A stretch of DNA of 64,000 nucleotides from contig CM059972.1 of assembly GCA_030490835.1 (NCBI GenBank), positions 5,858,264 through 5,922,263 of the forward strand. The letters run 5' to 3'. The stretch is from Annona cherimola. Its lineage: Eukaryota > Streptophyta > Magnoliopsida > Magnoliales > Annonaceae. Position 1 is the stretch's first letter. Each line of letters opens with the position of its first letter. Under the pieces are notes generated by a model. That model searched no databases, had not been told where the DNA came from, and worked only from the letters and a program-made list of their open reading frames with translations. Positions 45,677 to 59,769 of this stretch are shown piece by piece. A program made the position numbers and the translations under genes.

Positions 45677-48600
45677 ATGAAGGTATCATCCTTTTGCTCT
45701 TTCTCCCTTCTATCCAATTCAAAGCAATGAATTGTCTTCTCCTGCTACTATACAGTTTCAGTTGGGTTCTTTGGCTTGGTACGCATCGTTGGATTTTTCA
45801 TCTTCATTTTCCAAATCTTTGGTTACAGGTTTCCGGCTTTGGGGTGTTTGGTTGCATTTTAGATTTCTTTCTACTTTGAGAGGAAATTAGAGATTGCCTA
45901 GATGACTTTTAAAAAGGTATAAGCTCGTCTGTCATGCAAACTCTTCGACATTTCGGTTTCCCTTACCTTTTGCAGATTCTTATTCCTGAGAATCCAATTT
46001 TCAGGAGCATTTCTTGCTTCGTGGAAGAAGAATCTCGTTTGATTCTTCTATCGTCATTAGCAAACTGTGATCTCATTTCGCTTTGCTGGATGATATGCTT
46101 GCAGTCCTTTCTCCCCAAAATATTTGCATCTAAAGAGAAGGCTAGAAGGAAGACCGATGATGATTCTCTAGATTCCTCAGGTAAGTCACGTTTTTGTCTT
46201 TGAATTTTAGTACTTTTTTAGTCCTTCACCACTGATGATTTCACATTCAGTTTATTTTTATATATATATATATTAAAAAAAAAGAAAAGAAAAAGAAAGC
46301 CCGTTTCCCGCAGATTTCAGAAATTCATTTCTTTTAATTCAACTACCTTCATTTATTGCAAATTCCAAATCTTGGAACAACTTCCAAATGATTTGACTTT
46401 AATGAAGAATAAAAATGCGAATTATTTTTTAGTGGTGGGTAAGGTTTCAAAAGAGGATGAAGACATCCAAATTTCAGTGTCAACACAGACAACACAGAGC
46501 TACTCACCGAACTCATACGGACGAACGTTAATGCGAAAGTGAAATCTGTTATGTCCGCATTATGAAAGAAATCTATGTCAATTCTGCCAGACAGAAATGG
46601 TCCCATATTCTTATTCATTTCAGCTCCTTTATCTAGCTGGGCTTTCATTTTCAAGAGAAACGAAGAAAAGGACAACAATGAAAGGAATCACTAACCCATT
46701 GTACCTAGTGAGGAACAAAGCAAAAGTTGTAGACGATTCTATCCTTTTGAACTGTAACTTGGCATGTAAGAATGGTATTTTTGTATGGGTGATTTCAAGG
46801 GTCTCAATTCTAGTAAATGTGAAGGTTTCTTAGGCCTGTGCTACCTTTCCCCTGCCCTCTTATCTGGTAGTCTAAGCCATTGATGGTACGAACTTGTAGG
46901 AGGGGGGGTGGTTGGCGTGTTGAGGGAAGGGACGATTGTGAAGGAGACAAGAAATGGAATCAAGAAAAAAAAAATCAGAAGGATGGAAGAAAAGGATCTT
47001 CCAGTCTGGGTGGCATTTTGGAATATGAGCCATTGAAAGCGCTCCACTTAAGAACAACACAACGGAGCCCAGAGACGGACACTACCCTAGAAAGCTTAGA
47101 AAATTGCACGAGTATTCAGCTCTGTTAATTTATTTTCTCTGCTCCTCTAAATCACCACCAGGAAGTTTGTGTTTGTTTACGATGAATTTTCCGTGGTTCA
47201 TTGCCCTCTTCTGTTTACCATCTGACATCTAGTGTATGTTTTCCCTTCAAAAACAACTACAGTGGAATATGAGAGAAGCCTGACATTTCCAGCTACTCCA
47301 CCATCCTTTGGAAAAAGCTTATCTGGTATGTTTCAGTTCAATTGATTTATCTTCTTACTTATATTTATCCCACCGAAGCATTTCCTACTATTTCTTCTTC
47401 ATTGTTTAGTTGCAGAATCAGAGTCCGTTACAAGGCTTGGGAATCTGAGCTTCAGTCGTTTAGAACCTCAGATGTCGAGCTCATCCAATGCGCGTGACTT
47501 CAGGTATTCTTATTTTAATTTCCCGTGATGTTTTCTTTTCATAATTTTTGTCTGTGAATTAATTAAACACCACTTCGCTTGGTTTATTTCACATTATAGA
47601 GAGTGAAATGATAATAAGACATTCTTGCTCTTTCAAATTCCAATTAGGAAAAGCATATGAATCCTGCGTCTTAGTTGTTTTGCTCCTTGCTTCAGGATAT
47701 TCGTGGCAACATGGAATGTTGGAGGAAAACCACCACACAATGGGTTGAATCTTGATGACGTTCTCCGTGTTGACGATCGATCAGATATTTACGTGTTGGG
47801 GTACGGAAACTTATTCCCACTTATTCCTATTTTTTGGTGACGTATAAACGTTATGTTTTTTCTCCTTCTCAACATATTGAAGCTACCAAGTTTCATTGCA
47901 CAAAATTAGAGACCCTTATCCTTTTCCTTGCATAATTCATTCGTATTTTGCACTCATCATTTCTTTCCCTTCAATAGTACGTAAATCACCATCAACGCTA
48001 TGGATAATCAGTACCAGAAATTTGCACTCTGGAGATATCCCATCCAATGTGTTTTCGTCAATTTTCCATTGAAATAGAGTTTCAATTCTATTCCAGTTTT
48101 CAAGAAATAGTCCCTCTGAACGCTGGCAACGTGCTAGTCATAGAAGACAATGAACCTGCAGCGAAATGGTTGTCTCTAATCAACCAGGCCTTGAACAAAC
48201 CACTACCATCTGACACCGCTCCAAGCCCCAGCATCCCATCAGACTGCAGTACTTCCTATTGGTCTCAAAGCACAAAATCACTGGTTTCTTCCAGAGATTC
48301 AAAAAGCCCCTCCAGCTTAATGTTTTTTCATAAGAATTCTCTCAAAACAGTCAGCAAGAAATTAAGAGCAGAACGCGGAAGGCAGCTCAAGACATGCAAC
48401 TGTCCCCCTGAGGTCGAGAAGAAATTTAAGGACTCTTGTTTCAGATGTCAGCAGCCTTACGGTAGGGAAGAAGACTCGTCATCAGAGGATGAGGAGCTTT
48501 CAAATAGTTTCATGGTGGCAGATTTATCGGCTGACTCCAGTTCTAACAAATCAGGTTACAGCCTTATAGCTAGCAAGCAGATGGTGGGCATCTTTGTTAC

Positions 48601-51600
48601 TATTTGGGTGAAGAAAGAGCTTGTTCAGCACATAGGCCATTTGAGGCTCTCTTCCGTCGGCCGTGGGATCATGGGATACCTCGGAAATAAGGTGTGTATT
48701 TAACAGGAAATTTTGGTTTATAGATTAACAGTTTTGTTAAAAAAATTTTTTTTTTTTTTTTTTAAACAAAAAAAATATGTTTTTGGAAATGATCGTTTTG
48801 CGCTTATCTATGGATCATCCGCAACCATTTATCTGGTTGCTCATTATATCAAGGGGAATTGGGCCAACTTTGCATTTCCAATTCAGGTCATTGTTGCATG
48901 CCAGATGGTTGAGTCGCGTAGCTTTTGTATTCTCGATCGCCTGAATACCGGGATGTCTTATCTACATCGGTGGCCTCCCAAATTATGTTCATCGCCTTGA
49001 CTGCCAGTAGAACCAATCAGCCAGAACAAGGCAGTGTTGACGTCATGCACAGTGGCATCCCCCTTATGCATGTGGTCATTTTCAAATGACATTCAACAGT
49101 CTCTTGCAAATAGAAACCGTGTACCAATTTCTTTCTTTCTTATTAAATTTTAGCAAATAAATGTTCCTTTGGTTGCAGGGCTGTATCTCTGTCAGCATGT
49201 CTTTGCACCAAACAAGCTTCTGTTTTGTGTGCAGTCACTTGGCTTCAGGGGAGAAGGAAGGGGATGAGCTCCGAAGAAATTCAGACGTTATGGAAATTCT
49301 CAAACACACTCAGTTCCAGAAGATCTGCAAGACTAGTCGGAGGATACCTGAGAAAATTCTTGAGCATGAGTAAGCGTTTGTTCCTTTGTTTCATCGGATC
49401 TTTTTTTTTTTTTTTTTCCTGTTCTGGGTTTGCTCTTATGCGCACTCACTACTGTTTCAAAATGTTGTTGAGTTTTCAATTTATCAGATTGAATAGCACT
49501 GTTGCAATTTCATTGCCAATTGCCCTCACGTATACCTGTTGGCAATGATATTGAAGGGGTGTTTCGAATAACATAAGATTCTTAAATTAAATCTGTATTT
49601 AGGATAAGAATATAATAACATATATTGGGAATGAGTAAGGTTATAAGGTAAAGTTGTATCGGGAATTGAAAAAGCTATCTTTGAAATTGGAAAATTGCCT
49701 TGGGAATAATACAGATTCAATTTAAGAATGTTGTATTGTCTGAAATAGATCCTAAAGCAATGTTGTCGCTGCAAGTCACAAGTAGGTATATGGGACCTAT
49801 GATGCATTGTAGGTTATCTTTTAATATGTATTTTTCATTTTTATATTGACATAGGTATTTAGTTATAAAAAAATTTCACCGGTTTCATATTCTCCGCACA
49901 AGAAGGGTCAAAATTTTTATTTTTAAAATTTGTAAAAAAGTTTAGCAGTTAGCCTAACCGACAATACACCGTACACAATTCATTATCCGGCTATATGAGA
50001 GGGTTGCATTGGCAATGAAACTGCAATGAATTTCCTTGCTAGCAGTGTAACCAATTGATCGATTTGAAATCATTTCAACTTCGAACCCAACCAGAGGACA
50101 GACTCATTTTCGAAATCATTGCCACTAGATCTTTCGGGAATCCTAACCATATAAAATGGTTTACATGGGACTTGTGTTTCTTCCGACTATGGTTCACCTC
50201 ATAGTTGGTCTATTAATCTGTCTGCATCTATTGCAAATTGGCCCCATGAAAGGTTATAGGATTTGAGAGAAGCAAATTTTGCGTGGAGCTAGAATCCTTA
50301 ACATCTTATCACACTCGAATATCTTTACATTTGTTGCAGAGATCTAAATTATGTTTTGGACTTTTTGGTGATAAACTAATACAGCCGGGCCATCTGGTTG
50401 GGGGACTTGAACTACCGCATTTCATTGAGTTACTCAGAGACCAGGCACCTGCTTGAGAACAATGACTGGGATACTCTGCTTGAGAAGGATCAGGTAACTA
50501 TTGATTTCAAAGCCATTTCCAAGATTATAATATTTGATTTTATAAAAAACTTCATGATATTTTGCAGTAAAATGTATTTCTGCAAGCTTCTTATTCTCTA
50601 CGTACAAAAGCTACAGCAGGATGCAATTCTTTGTAATTTGCGACCCCGATAGGCCTGTACGCCATTACCTTGCAAGAATTTCTTTTTATGCGAAATCCAC
50701 AGGCTTGGAAAAATCACATGACCATCTAAAAGTATCCTTCAGTGGGAAGGGTGCTACACGAAAGATATTTTGATGTGATAAGCCAAGATTCCAATTTGTT
50801 AGGTTGGTGATTTTCCTTGATAATAAGTTTGTTGTGGTCAAATGATCACCATCTTGTGCTGTTTCTCGATTAAGTTGGGCTGGTAAGTACCAGATGGAAA
50901 GTAAGTAGAATTGTGACCATCTAGTTCAATTAAATTAAACGAAATTTTTTATAAGACAATGATTAAACTACTACACTACAATGGGCAAAATATTAGCAGT
51001 TAAAAAACAACACATACATGAAACATATGTAGCAGATATGAGCATATTAATATAGATGAGTGGTAAAACAAAAAGAAAAAATTAAATAAGATCTGAAAAT
51101 GTTAAAGATAATTGATAATAGAGTCCACAATTGCAAAGATGGAGTAAAAGGATCCATGCAGTTGACCCCACATAGGCGGGAAACAGCTTATGATGAGGAT
51201 GACGATGATAAAAGGAAAAGAATTAGGTGGTCCGTACCCGAATTCTTCATGTATTCAACTCAATTTGTCCGGTCGTTCAGAACAGGTCTTCTCAATTATG
51301 TTGAGGCAGCATTGAATTTTTTGGCTTGCTTTATTAGATCAAAGCTGCTAACGACACTCGTGTTTGCATTGTTCATTCGTCACATCTTTATTTTACCGTC
51401 TTTGCCCCCACATGATGTGTAAGCTCTCACATTACAGAACGTAAGGATTGTCATTAAGTGGAAATAAAATGAGAAACCTTTGCTTATTTGTCATACTTCT
51501 CTCATTCAACAGCTCAAAGTCGAAAGGGAGGCAGGTCGAGTGTTCAGCGGGTGGAAAGAGGGGAAGATCTACTTTGCTCCAACATACAAATACTCTAACA

Positions 51601-52087
51601 ATTCAGATGCGTATGCTGGTGAGACTATAACATCAAAGAAGAAAAGGAGAACACCGGCATGGTATTGTGTGGCATTCGTTCACATTGTCCATTGATTTTC
51701 CTTCCAGTGCTAATATGAATTGGCAAGACTCCATCAGAATAGAATTTGATTATTAACTCTACTTGGATTTGAATATCATGAAATTAAGATCTAGACTAGG
51801 TAAGTGTGTGTTACCAAGTGATGCATTCATCTAAACAAGTAGGCTACTCCATTTCATTTTTCAGGTGTGACAGAATACTATGGCATGGGGAAGGAATAAA
51901 ACAATTATGTTACATTCGTGGTGAATCAAGATTCTCAGATCATCGGCCGGTTTGTGCCGTTTTCATGGTGGAGGTTGGAATGCCTGACGGCAGGTCAAGG
52001 AGGGGATTGTCAAATACCAACATGAGAGTTGGAGCAGAGGAGCTCTTACCTCCGACCAGTAGCTACATGGCCTTAGAAGACATGTAA
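45677..52087 (+). CDS. Type I inositol polyphosphate 5-phosphatase
   Basis: Removes the 5-phosphate from inositol phosphates and related lipids (family role). Coding exons: 45677-45682, 46105-46180, 47263-47325, 47416-47503, 47696-47800, 48097-48691, 49179-49369, 50385-50493, 51513-51661, 51865-52087. All use GT-AG, phases agree, total 534 residues. Catalytic signatures are present: [10 protein letters not shown] (about 80), [12 protein letters not shown] (113), FVCSHLASG (about 328), WLGDLNYRI (379), CDRILWHG (462) and FSDHRPV (484). Between 130 and 260 lies a Ser/acidic linker in the largest exon, typical of the plant type I subgroup. No N-terminal WD40 repeats or membrane segment are seen. 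The first coding exon (ATGAAG) is tentative; an ATG at 46090 would give [12 protein letters not shown] with a similar protein. I cannot assign the exact IP5P paralogue. Confidence 0.9.
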
Positions 52088-53177
52088 GCCTAATTATTTT
52101 AATGCCGGAACCAGCAAATGGACTAATATTCCATATACTAACTTTCTTTTCTGGTGCATTGCATTGATTTAGGTACTAAAAACAGCCCATGACAGACCTC
52201 GGAAGAAGTAAACACTCAAATTTTGTGAAAATTGCATGGCAATGAGGAGGGCTTTGTTAGAAGAGGACAAGGAAGTCGCATCCATCTCGTACATACTGCA
52301 AAATACTTATATTCAAAATTCTTTCATTGGTAGCCTATGCAAGTCCCACCTTGAACGTTGAACAGTTCATTAACAGAGCAAAGGTGAGATTTCCCCACCA
52401 CATTTTCCCCCCCTTCTTTTCGTTGGTCAAGGCCTTTTAACCTCAGTGTTTTGCATGCAAAACCCACATCTCGCCTCATGGGCAAGAAGGCCCAAGGGTA
52501 GAGGTGTCGTCTTTTAGGTAAACCTGAATTGCGAAAATGAGATAGAGGTTTCAATTTTTAAAGATTGTTGTTAGTGGGACTTGTGAATGTCTTCATCTGG
52601 TAGACTATATTTGTAGGTGAGGAAAAGGAAACCCCGCTGACGATTGTCTTGTTTCTGTTTGTTTTGCAGTGATTCTCAAGAAACGAATGGAGAAAGTGGC
52701 AACAAAAACAATTATCTGATGATTTTTCTGTTTTCCAAAGCTGTTTCAGCTCATATATAATCAGGAAGTCATGCATAATGAAAATGATGCCATGTTTGGG
52801 GTCTGTTTTGGCTTTTGAAATGCATTTCCTTTTTCTTTTCTTCTCTTTTTCGTTTTTTTGCCGTAATTATCACCTGCAACTGGTCGTCGATTATCCTAAC
52901 ATGTAACCAATGCACAATTCCCAGCAATCAAAACAGCTGAGAAGCGTTTTTTGTCAAAGAAGTGGGTCGCCCGCTTGACAGAGATATGAATTATGAGGAA
53001 ATTCTGTTTGGTGTTGGAAATCTGAACGAATACTTTTTTGGGTGAGGGTAACAAAACACTGAATTCATAGAAGCCGGACGTGCGTAAATACTCATTTTAG
53101 ATTAGAGATTTGATTTCCTGTACAAATTCCAAACTCAAATGTCTTCCATTCAATGCATGGCTTCTAAATTCTTTTAC
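52088..53177 (+). other. 3' region of the phosphatase gene and spacer
   Basis: This probably includes the 3' untranslated region. No further coding exon with the family signature is seen after the TAA, and no other gene is recognised. Confidence 0.45.
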
Positions 53178-53390
53178 GACTCATTCTTGTGTTAGAAAAT
53201 AAAAAAAAAAGAAGTGATAAAACTTTTGATTAAAGGTTTTTGGTGTAACAGTTTTTTAAACGAAATAAAATGGTATAATATGATAGAGGTAATAATGAAA
53301 AGTAAAAAGAATAAAGTTAAAATAAATAAGTTAGTTATATGGATAATTGTATAGAAACGATTGAAAAGTAGGATACTATATACCCAGAGC
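53178..53390 (-). repeat. Truncated Tourist-like MITE
   Basis: Reverse-oriented family interior (AAATGGTATAATATGATAGA, GGTAATAATGAAAAGTAAAA) stops abruptly at GAAAAGTAGGATACTATA, without the terminal GTTTGNNCCC. Confidence 0.5.
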
Positions 53391-56220
53391 ATGCAAGAAT
53401 CTAAAATAATTAGTAAATAACAGTCCATTTCTCGTGCAATGGCGGCATGAATCTACGTATCACAGTAGCTTTCTCTCGACTTCCAGCATTTCCTGTTTCT
53501 CGTATTTCTTCCTTGGTTCTTGTACAATGGCAAATCGAGGCTTGTATAGTTGTATTCACGGGCCAAGTGGTAGAAAACTCTCAGATCTGCTACTCAACAT
53601 GGCGTTTCTGTTATCACACAAAGCCCATTGACATTCTTACGAAGCTAGCCAAAGAAAAAAAATTCCGGAGAGTGTTGTTAGGGGACATGCAAGTGCTACC
53701 CATTCTTTACGTTTCACATACAACTTTTCCCGCTCACCGCCCATTCCTATCATACAACCATGCCTTTTTATTGCATTATACATCTCATTCCACATCCCAT
53801 CTCCAACAGCCCCAAAGATTCAGCGTTAACAGGGAGAAAAATTTTGATTTCTTTTCTCCTCTATGTTTCAGGCTGTGTTCCGAAATTTAATAGTTTTGAA
53901 TCCAAGTCTCACTGTTTTGTTTCTTTCCATTCGACTGACTAAATGTACATAAAGGGCTGCATTTTGACAGGAATCGAAAACCCAAATAACAATGCTCATC
54001 TATAAACATTCCTTCAGGTCCAGCTACAATTCCCATGTTGAAATCCACCTATGATCCACCTGCATTTTGTTGATTTTTTTTTTTTTTTATCACGTCAGCT
54101 ACCACGCCACGGGAGGTAAACGAGACAAATGCATTAACATAACTTCAAATCACACATATCTTACCCACTTACCTCAACCAATTGAGAGATGACCATTTGG
54201 TTGAATTTTTCGATCCTATGCAACCCTTTACTTATAATCCGGCTTAGATGCATTCCAGGGCACAGCCTGCTCGAAACAGACGTTGGCTTTCATGCAAGTC
54301 ACCAAGGGTGGAATCTCTGCTAGGAGCGTTTCTCCCCTCTTCTCTAATCTCTCCCTGTTGGTATAATTTTATTATTATTATTATTATTATTTTAAAGAAA
54401 AAATCCAACGTAGGGGTAGCATTAGCAATGCCCAAGATGGGACCCACACGTGTTCGAATATTCCTGGGCACTAGATAGAAGATGACCACCAATGAAAGAA
54501 TCAAAGGTGGGGATCGAGCCCTCTTTTTGCCACGTGTACAGTGGATATTCGCTTTTTTCAGAGATGGGATTCCGACTGCTGACTGGACTTGGGCATGCAA
54601 GGTGGCCCGCCTCACGTCCATCACGTCTTGCCATTTGGCTTTTCAAGGCTGGCACGCCAAACAGCTACAAAATCCCGATCGATACGCTGTAATCATATCT
54701 TAATTGCCAATTAGCGCTAATCGTCTCCAGGCATGAAATGAAATGAAATGGGATTGCATGCAGCTGCTCCCATGAAATGATTTCATTTTTTTATTCCATG
54801 CTCATGTAATAACGTATCTGAACCGTTAGACACTTAACATAGTCGATCAACTGACATAGATTAACCATACCCCAGATGGACCGCATTACCATTCTTTTTC
54901 CTGGTTGGTCGAAAATAGGATGCGGCCCCACTTTTTAATGGCTCGGATGTGAAGATCGGTTATGGATCAGAGGGAGCTGAGGAAGATGAATGTTATTAGG
55001 TATGATGGTCCAACGGGTGAGGAGGGGGGAAGGGAAGTACAGGGACCTGATGCATTGAATTGGAGAGATGGGCATGAATGGTGACATGGCGGATTGAAAA
55101 AGATTCTGGCTGTCCACGGAAGGCCAGCCTTCAACATGCCTTGTCCCTTGGTTTTGCTGGTTAAGCTTAAGCAACCCAACCTAAAAGATTTATAAAAATA
55201 ATAACAAATCAGTTCACATTCAAGCCACATACTGGCCCACCTTATCAACGGAACACGCTCGTTTTCGAGCAACGCAATTTCAAACATTATGTATTTTTAT
55301 ATTAAAAAAGAGAAAATTATATATGATTTTTGGTGGAAATTTTTTGGGGCCCTGTATTTTTTGCACGTTATATGGATAAACCATCTTGTCCGTCCTTTTC
55401 CAGGATTTTGATCTCTGTAAGTTGTTGGACGGTTGAGATTGTTTGCCGACAACCAATGCAATGGGCGGTCCAAATCATTCGCCATCCAAGTGTCCCACTT
55501 CCCTGTGGGTCCAGCTGCCGAAGCGAATGTGGAAACCGAAGCAAAAATGGACTTTGCATCTGGAACGCGACAAATGTTTAGGAGGTTGAATCGCAATTAT
55601 AGATTGATAAAATAATTTTCGCAGATTACGTCATAATTCCAACCATGGTCAGCTTATCCAAACGGTTCATTTGGTATTAAGTAGTATTTAATAGATTAAA
55701 AGTTATTAATTTTCATTAAGGATCTTTGAATAAATTACATAGATTTTTGCGTGTAGAAGTAAAGATCCATTTCCTAATAAGTTCATCAGATAAATTTTGA
55801 ATGAACTGATTAATCACAGATTTTTCAAGTCGATGGGTGGATTGGATCTTCCTATAAGTGAAGTATTCACGTCTCATGTGCAGGACTAGTAGTTCCTTTA
55901 ATGCGCTGCCGATATGGTCGGGAAGATCAAGGATGGGGTCGCTCTCACGTGCGATGGAAAAAAGAGTTGGGGTAGGCAGATGGCATCTAAGACCCCGGAA
56001 AGAACGAAATAGAAAAAAAGGTTAAAAAGGTTGACTCCAGCAACATGTGATGTGGTGGACCGTTGAATTTTGAAAGACTGATTTGAAATTTCTTATCAGG
56101 GTATGGTGTGGATGGCATGGCCCACCTTCACCTTCGAAGACAATCACATCGGGACAACCAAAATGACATGCAACAAGATAGGAAGGTGATTTCAAGAAAC
56201 CCAAATGATAGTATATAGCT

Positions 56221-56256
<36 letters not shown>

Positions 56257-56949
56257 AAAAACTAACTTGAAATTGATAATTTGAAGTAAACAAAAGTTAG
56301 CTTGAAAGTGATAATTTGAAGTTATAGCAACCAATGAATTAATTCGTCTATATTCCTAAGTCCTGGTAATAAGTGTAGTTAAAAACAATTACACATGCTT
56401 TTCATTTCCTCTCAACAATCCTAACTAGTTTTAGGAAAGTTAAACCTTAGTTTAGAATTACTAAGTTATATTTGAGTTTTTTTTTTCGAGTAGAGTTATA
56501 TTTGAGTTTTAAGTTGGAAAAAAATCACACTTAGGGTTTGAGAGGTTCGGGCTTTAAGTCCCAGCTTAGAAAGCTTATCTTCTATTTTTTGAGTAATGTT
56601 TCCATAGTTGCTTTGTTAAATTGTTAAATTCACACTCCGAAAGCTAATATTGAAATATGTACTTAGGTTAAGTTATAAATATAAAAATTTAAAAAGTATA
56701 TTTGAGTTAGAATTTACACTTCTAAAGCTAATATTGAAATATGTACTTAGGCTAAGTTATAAATATAAAAATTAAAAAAGTATATATGAGTTAGAATTGA
56801 TAGTTAAGCATTATTGAGCCCTTTCAATGGCATAATCTAACTTATAAATTATAATAAGTTTTTAAAAATTACTTCTCTTATAAGCTTTTAAAGCATTGCC
56901 TCTCATACCCAAACATGCATATACCCATCCACATTAGTGTCAACTACTT
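53391..56949. other. Unassigned DNA with simple repeats
   Basis: No gene is supported. It contains a (TTA)n run near 54368-54391, a T-run of about 30 at 56223-56252, and a tandem duplication of an 84-bp unit at 56627-56794 (AAGCTAATATTGAAATATGT at 56641 and again at 56725). The open frame 53447-53890 has no recognised domain. Confidence 0.5.
56627..56794 (+). repeat. Tandem duplication, 84-bp unit
   Basis: Two adjacent units share AAGCTAATATTGAAATATGT, GTTATAAATATAAAAATT and GTATAT(TT/AT)GAGTTAGAATT, with a few substitutions. Confidence 0.85.
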
Positions 56950-56957
56950 AATCATAC

Positions 56958-58142
56958 TAGGGGTGTAAATCGGGTCGGGTTGACTCAGGTTGGGACAAAT
57001 ACAACCCTAACCCACTTTGTAAAATCTCAACCCAACCCTATTTTTCACACCTTAACCCAACCCTATTTCAACTCACCTCAAATCGGTTCGGTTCGGGTTA
57101 GAAATCGGGCTAATAGATTACACATATTATCAATGTTAGTTAAGCTTTTGTTTACCCAAATTTCTAAAATAACAAAAAAACAATGATAATTATAAAAAAA
57201 TAAGTACTAAAAAGTTCTACGTAACTCAAAAGTGGAGGATAAGTTTTGTAATTGATTTATTTTTTTGCTTTTGTATTCTTTGAGCAATTGATGTCCCCTG
57301 CAAGTCAAAAAGTGATAGCCAAATAAAAGTATTGCAGTAAATTATGCAAAATGAAAAAACGAATATCATAGTCTTACTTACATTCTTAGTTGCCTTCCAA
57401 TCAAAACTACAAACATCTCAAATTCCTAATTGACCTGTTCGTTATTTCAAATCACCAATGCAAGTGAACATCTAAACAACCTATTTACAATGCAATATAG
57501 GGTATGTTTGGCAATTGAAAGAAAAATTCAATTAAAACTTTTCAATCTAAAACTTTTCACTCTCTACAATTATCATATTTTTAACTATCATATTTTTTAA
57601 TTATTTTTTCACATTTTCTTATACAACTACCCTACTTTTCAATCATTTATATACAACTATCCACACAACTAACCTATCTGGTTTAACTTTATTCTCTTTA
57701 TTACTCATCATTACCCCTATTATATCACATCAGTTGATAACTTTTACTCTCCAAAACTTTTCATCAAAAGTTTTATTCATTACCAAACACACTCATAACC
57801 AAATAATCCAAACATAATTTCACAACTAATTAACCAAATATATTTCCAAACAAAATAAATTCAAACAACATTTCACAACCAAATTGTCAAACATATTTCC
57901 AAACTCCACACAATTTTATTTAAAAATTCAAACAACATGAATGAAATACACTCTCATAAACATATCCAAATACATATCTTATGAAATCGGGTTGGTTCGG
58001 GTCGGGTCAGATCGACTGACCCCCTAACCCGGCTCAACCCGATTTTAAAAAACTAATTTTCCAAAATATCAACCCAACCATGGTATAAATCGGTCCGGGT
58101 TGATGCGGGCTCGGGTTGAACCCGATCCTATTTACACCCCTA
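56958..58142. mobile_element. hAT-like element, 1.2 kb, 8-bp duplication
   Basis: The left end TAGGGGTGTAAATCGGGTCG and right end (other strand) TAGGGGTGTAAATAGGATCG pair, with GGGTTGA/CGGGTTG sub-terminal repeats at both ends. The flanks AATCATAC (56950-56957 and 58143-58150) are a perfect 8-bp duplication. A Tourist-like MITE has inserted inside. No transposase remains. Confidence 0.88.
57500..57794 (+). mobile_element. Tourist-like MITE nested in hAT-like element
   Basis: It has GGGTATGTTTGGCAATT at the left, TACCAAACACACTC at the right and ATA on both sides, with the full family interior. It is younger than the hAT-like host element. Confidence 0.75.
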
Positions 58143-58459
58143 AATCATACTGAGTGTTGACAACTAATTTTTGCTTTTGGTGATATTAAACTATTGATGG
58201 CTACCAAAAAACTTAAAATTATATCATTACAGGATAAAAAGCAAAAAGCTAAAGTGGAAGATAAATGTCAAATCAATCATGCACAATGATATTTTTCTTT
58301 ACATCTTTTCCAAGCCCATTTTATTGAAATAACATCTTTTTCAAACTCATGTCATTGAAATAATTCGGAAATGTTTGGTAAACCGTGTCGGTGGGAACTC
58401 ACCTTTTCGTGCGCACTTCTCAAAAAATATTTAGTATTTTAATTACTTAATTATTTTTA

Positions 58460-58822
58460 GGATAATTTGCATATATGCCCAAATAGTTTGACCCTAACTG
58501 CAGATATACTCACGTAGTTTCACGAATTGCATATTACCCTTACATAGTTTTATCGAAATTGCGTATTACTCTCACGCCATTACCTGCCGTTAATACCTGA
58601 TGTTATGCGGGTTGTAAAATTATGCGGGTGTATATGCAAATTATCAATGAGGACATTTTTATCATTTTTCAAAATATCACGTCAAGTATTAACGGTAGGT
58701 AACGGCATGGGGGTAATACACAATTTTTGTGAAACTATATAGGGACAATATATAATTCGTGAAACTACATAGGTATATTTGCAATTAGTGTCAAACTACG
58801 TGGGCGTATATGTAAATTACCT
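58460..58822. mobile_element. Foldback element (GGATAATTTGCATAT ends)
   Basis: The left end GGATAATTTGCATATATGCC and right end (other strand) AGGTAATTTACATATACGCC pair. The arms include CATATTACCCTTACATAG and TAACGGCATGGGGGTAATAC. The flanks TTATTTTTA (58451-58459 and 58823-58831) match over 9 bp but are low complexity. It is related in sequence to the long foldback at 19733-20788. Confidence 0.65.
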
Positions 58823-59209
58823 TTATTTTTATTTTTACTCTTATATTCTAATAATTTTCTCACATAATAATTCTATTTATTATCACTTTACTTTGTCGTG
58901 TCACATCAATATTACATCTTTTAAAAGCATTCACTTTCCATATTCTTCTTTTCCCATGTTATCAAATGGACCTTAGGGTAGATACTAATATATATATATA
59001 TATATATATATTTGCCTTCCTTTCTCAGTCTTTTAATTAATGTGATATTAACTATCCAAGAAATTTACTTTTTATTATTACATTCTCCTTTGATCAAGAA
59101 AAGTAAATTTAATTTATCATTATATTAATCTTTTTTCGCCTCCCTCTCCTCATTTGGCTACAATCATTTGAATTATGATAATATTTGAGAAAACCAAAGA
59201 AGATATTAA
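58823..59209. other. Unassigned DNA with (TA)n
   Basis: No gene is recognised. A TA run lies at 58990-59012. Confidence 0.5.
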
Positions 59210-59745
59210 AAAATTGAAATAAAAAACTATTCTACGTAACTCTATCAGTTTTTAATATTTTGATGGTTAATGAAAAATTCACCTTATCTATTGTATTTAT
59301 TATCATTTATATTATTATTGAAATCTTTTCATTTGTTTAATATCACTTTGTATGGACCCCATCCATGAATATATAAAATCAACGTAATAAAGTAATTTGA
59401 TACTAAATATCAATTACTAAGTATTTCTTTAATATCTAAACCATCTAAATTATCACTACTACATAGATAAATGATTCTATAAAGTATTATTATATTCTAA
59501 TACATAAGTTATGGATCTAAGCATTTTTTCTAATTTACACATGAATATACCTATTTCTTAAAAGATGTGGCCCATGCATATATTTCATTTGGATGAAACT
59601 TGGTCTCCTAACTAAATAATAATATTAAATACAAAGAATGAAATAAATTTTTCATAAAATTTTAAAATCTTAAAATTTGAAGAAATTACATGAAACTGCT
59701 TCTGTATAATCCGATTACATAGAAGCGAACCTAATAAATAAAGGA
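59210..59745. repeat. Hairpin-family repeat
   Basis: The left part (AATGAAAAATTCACCTTATC, ACATAGATAAATGATTCTAT) and right part (GAATGAAATAAATTTTTCAT, CTTCTGTATAATCCGATTAC) are inverted relatives. The same motifs recur at 60800-61302. Confidence 0.5.
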
Positions 59746-59769
59746 CTCAAAATGGGTCCCATATGAGAG

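Noticed and set aside
53447..53890. Open frame of 147 residues downstream of the phosphatase gene
   Set aside because: The composition is irregular, there is no domain or clear promoter, and another frame overlaps it; I could not support a gene.
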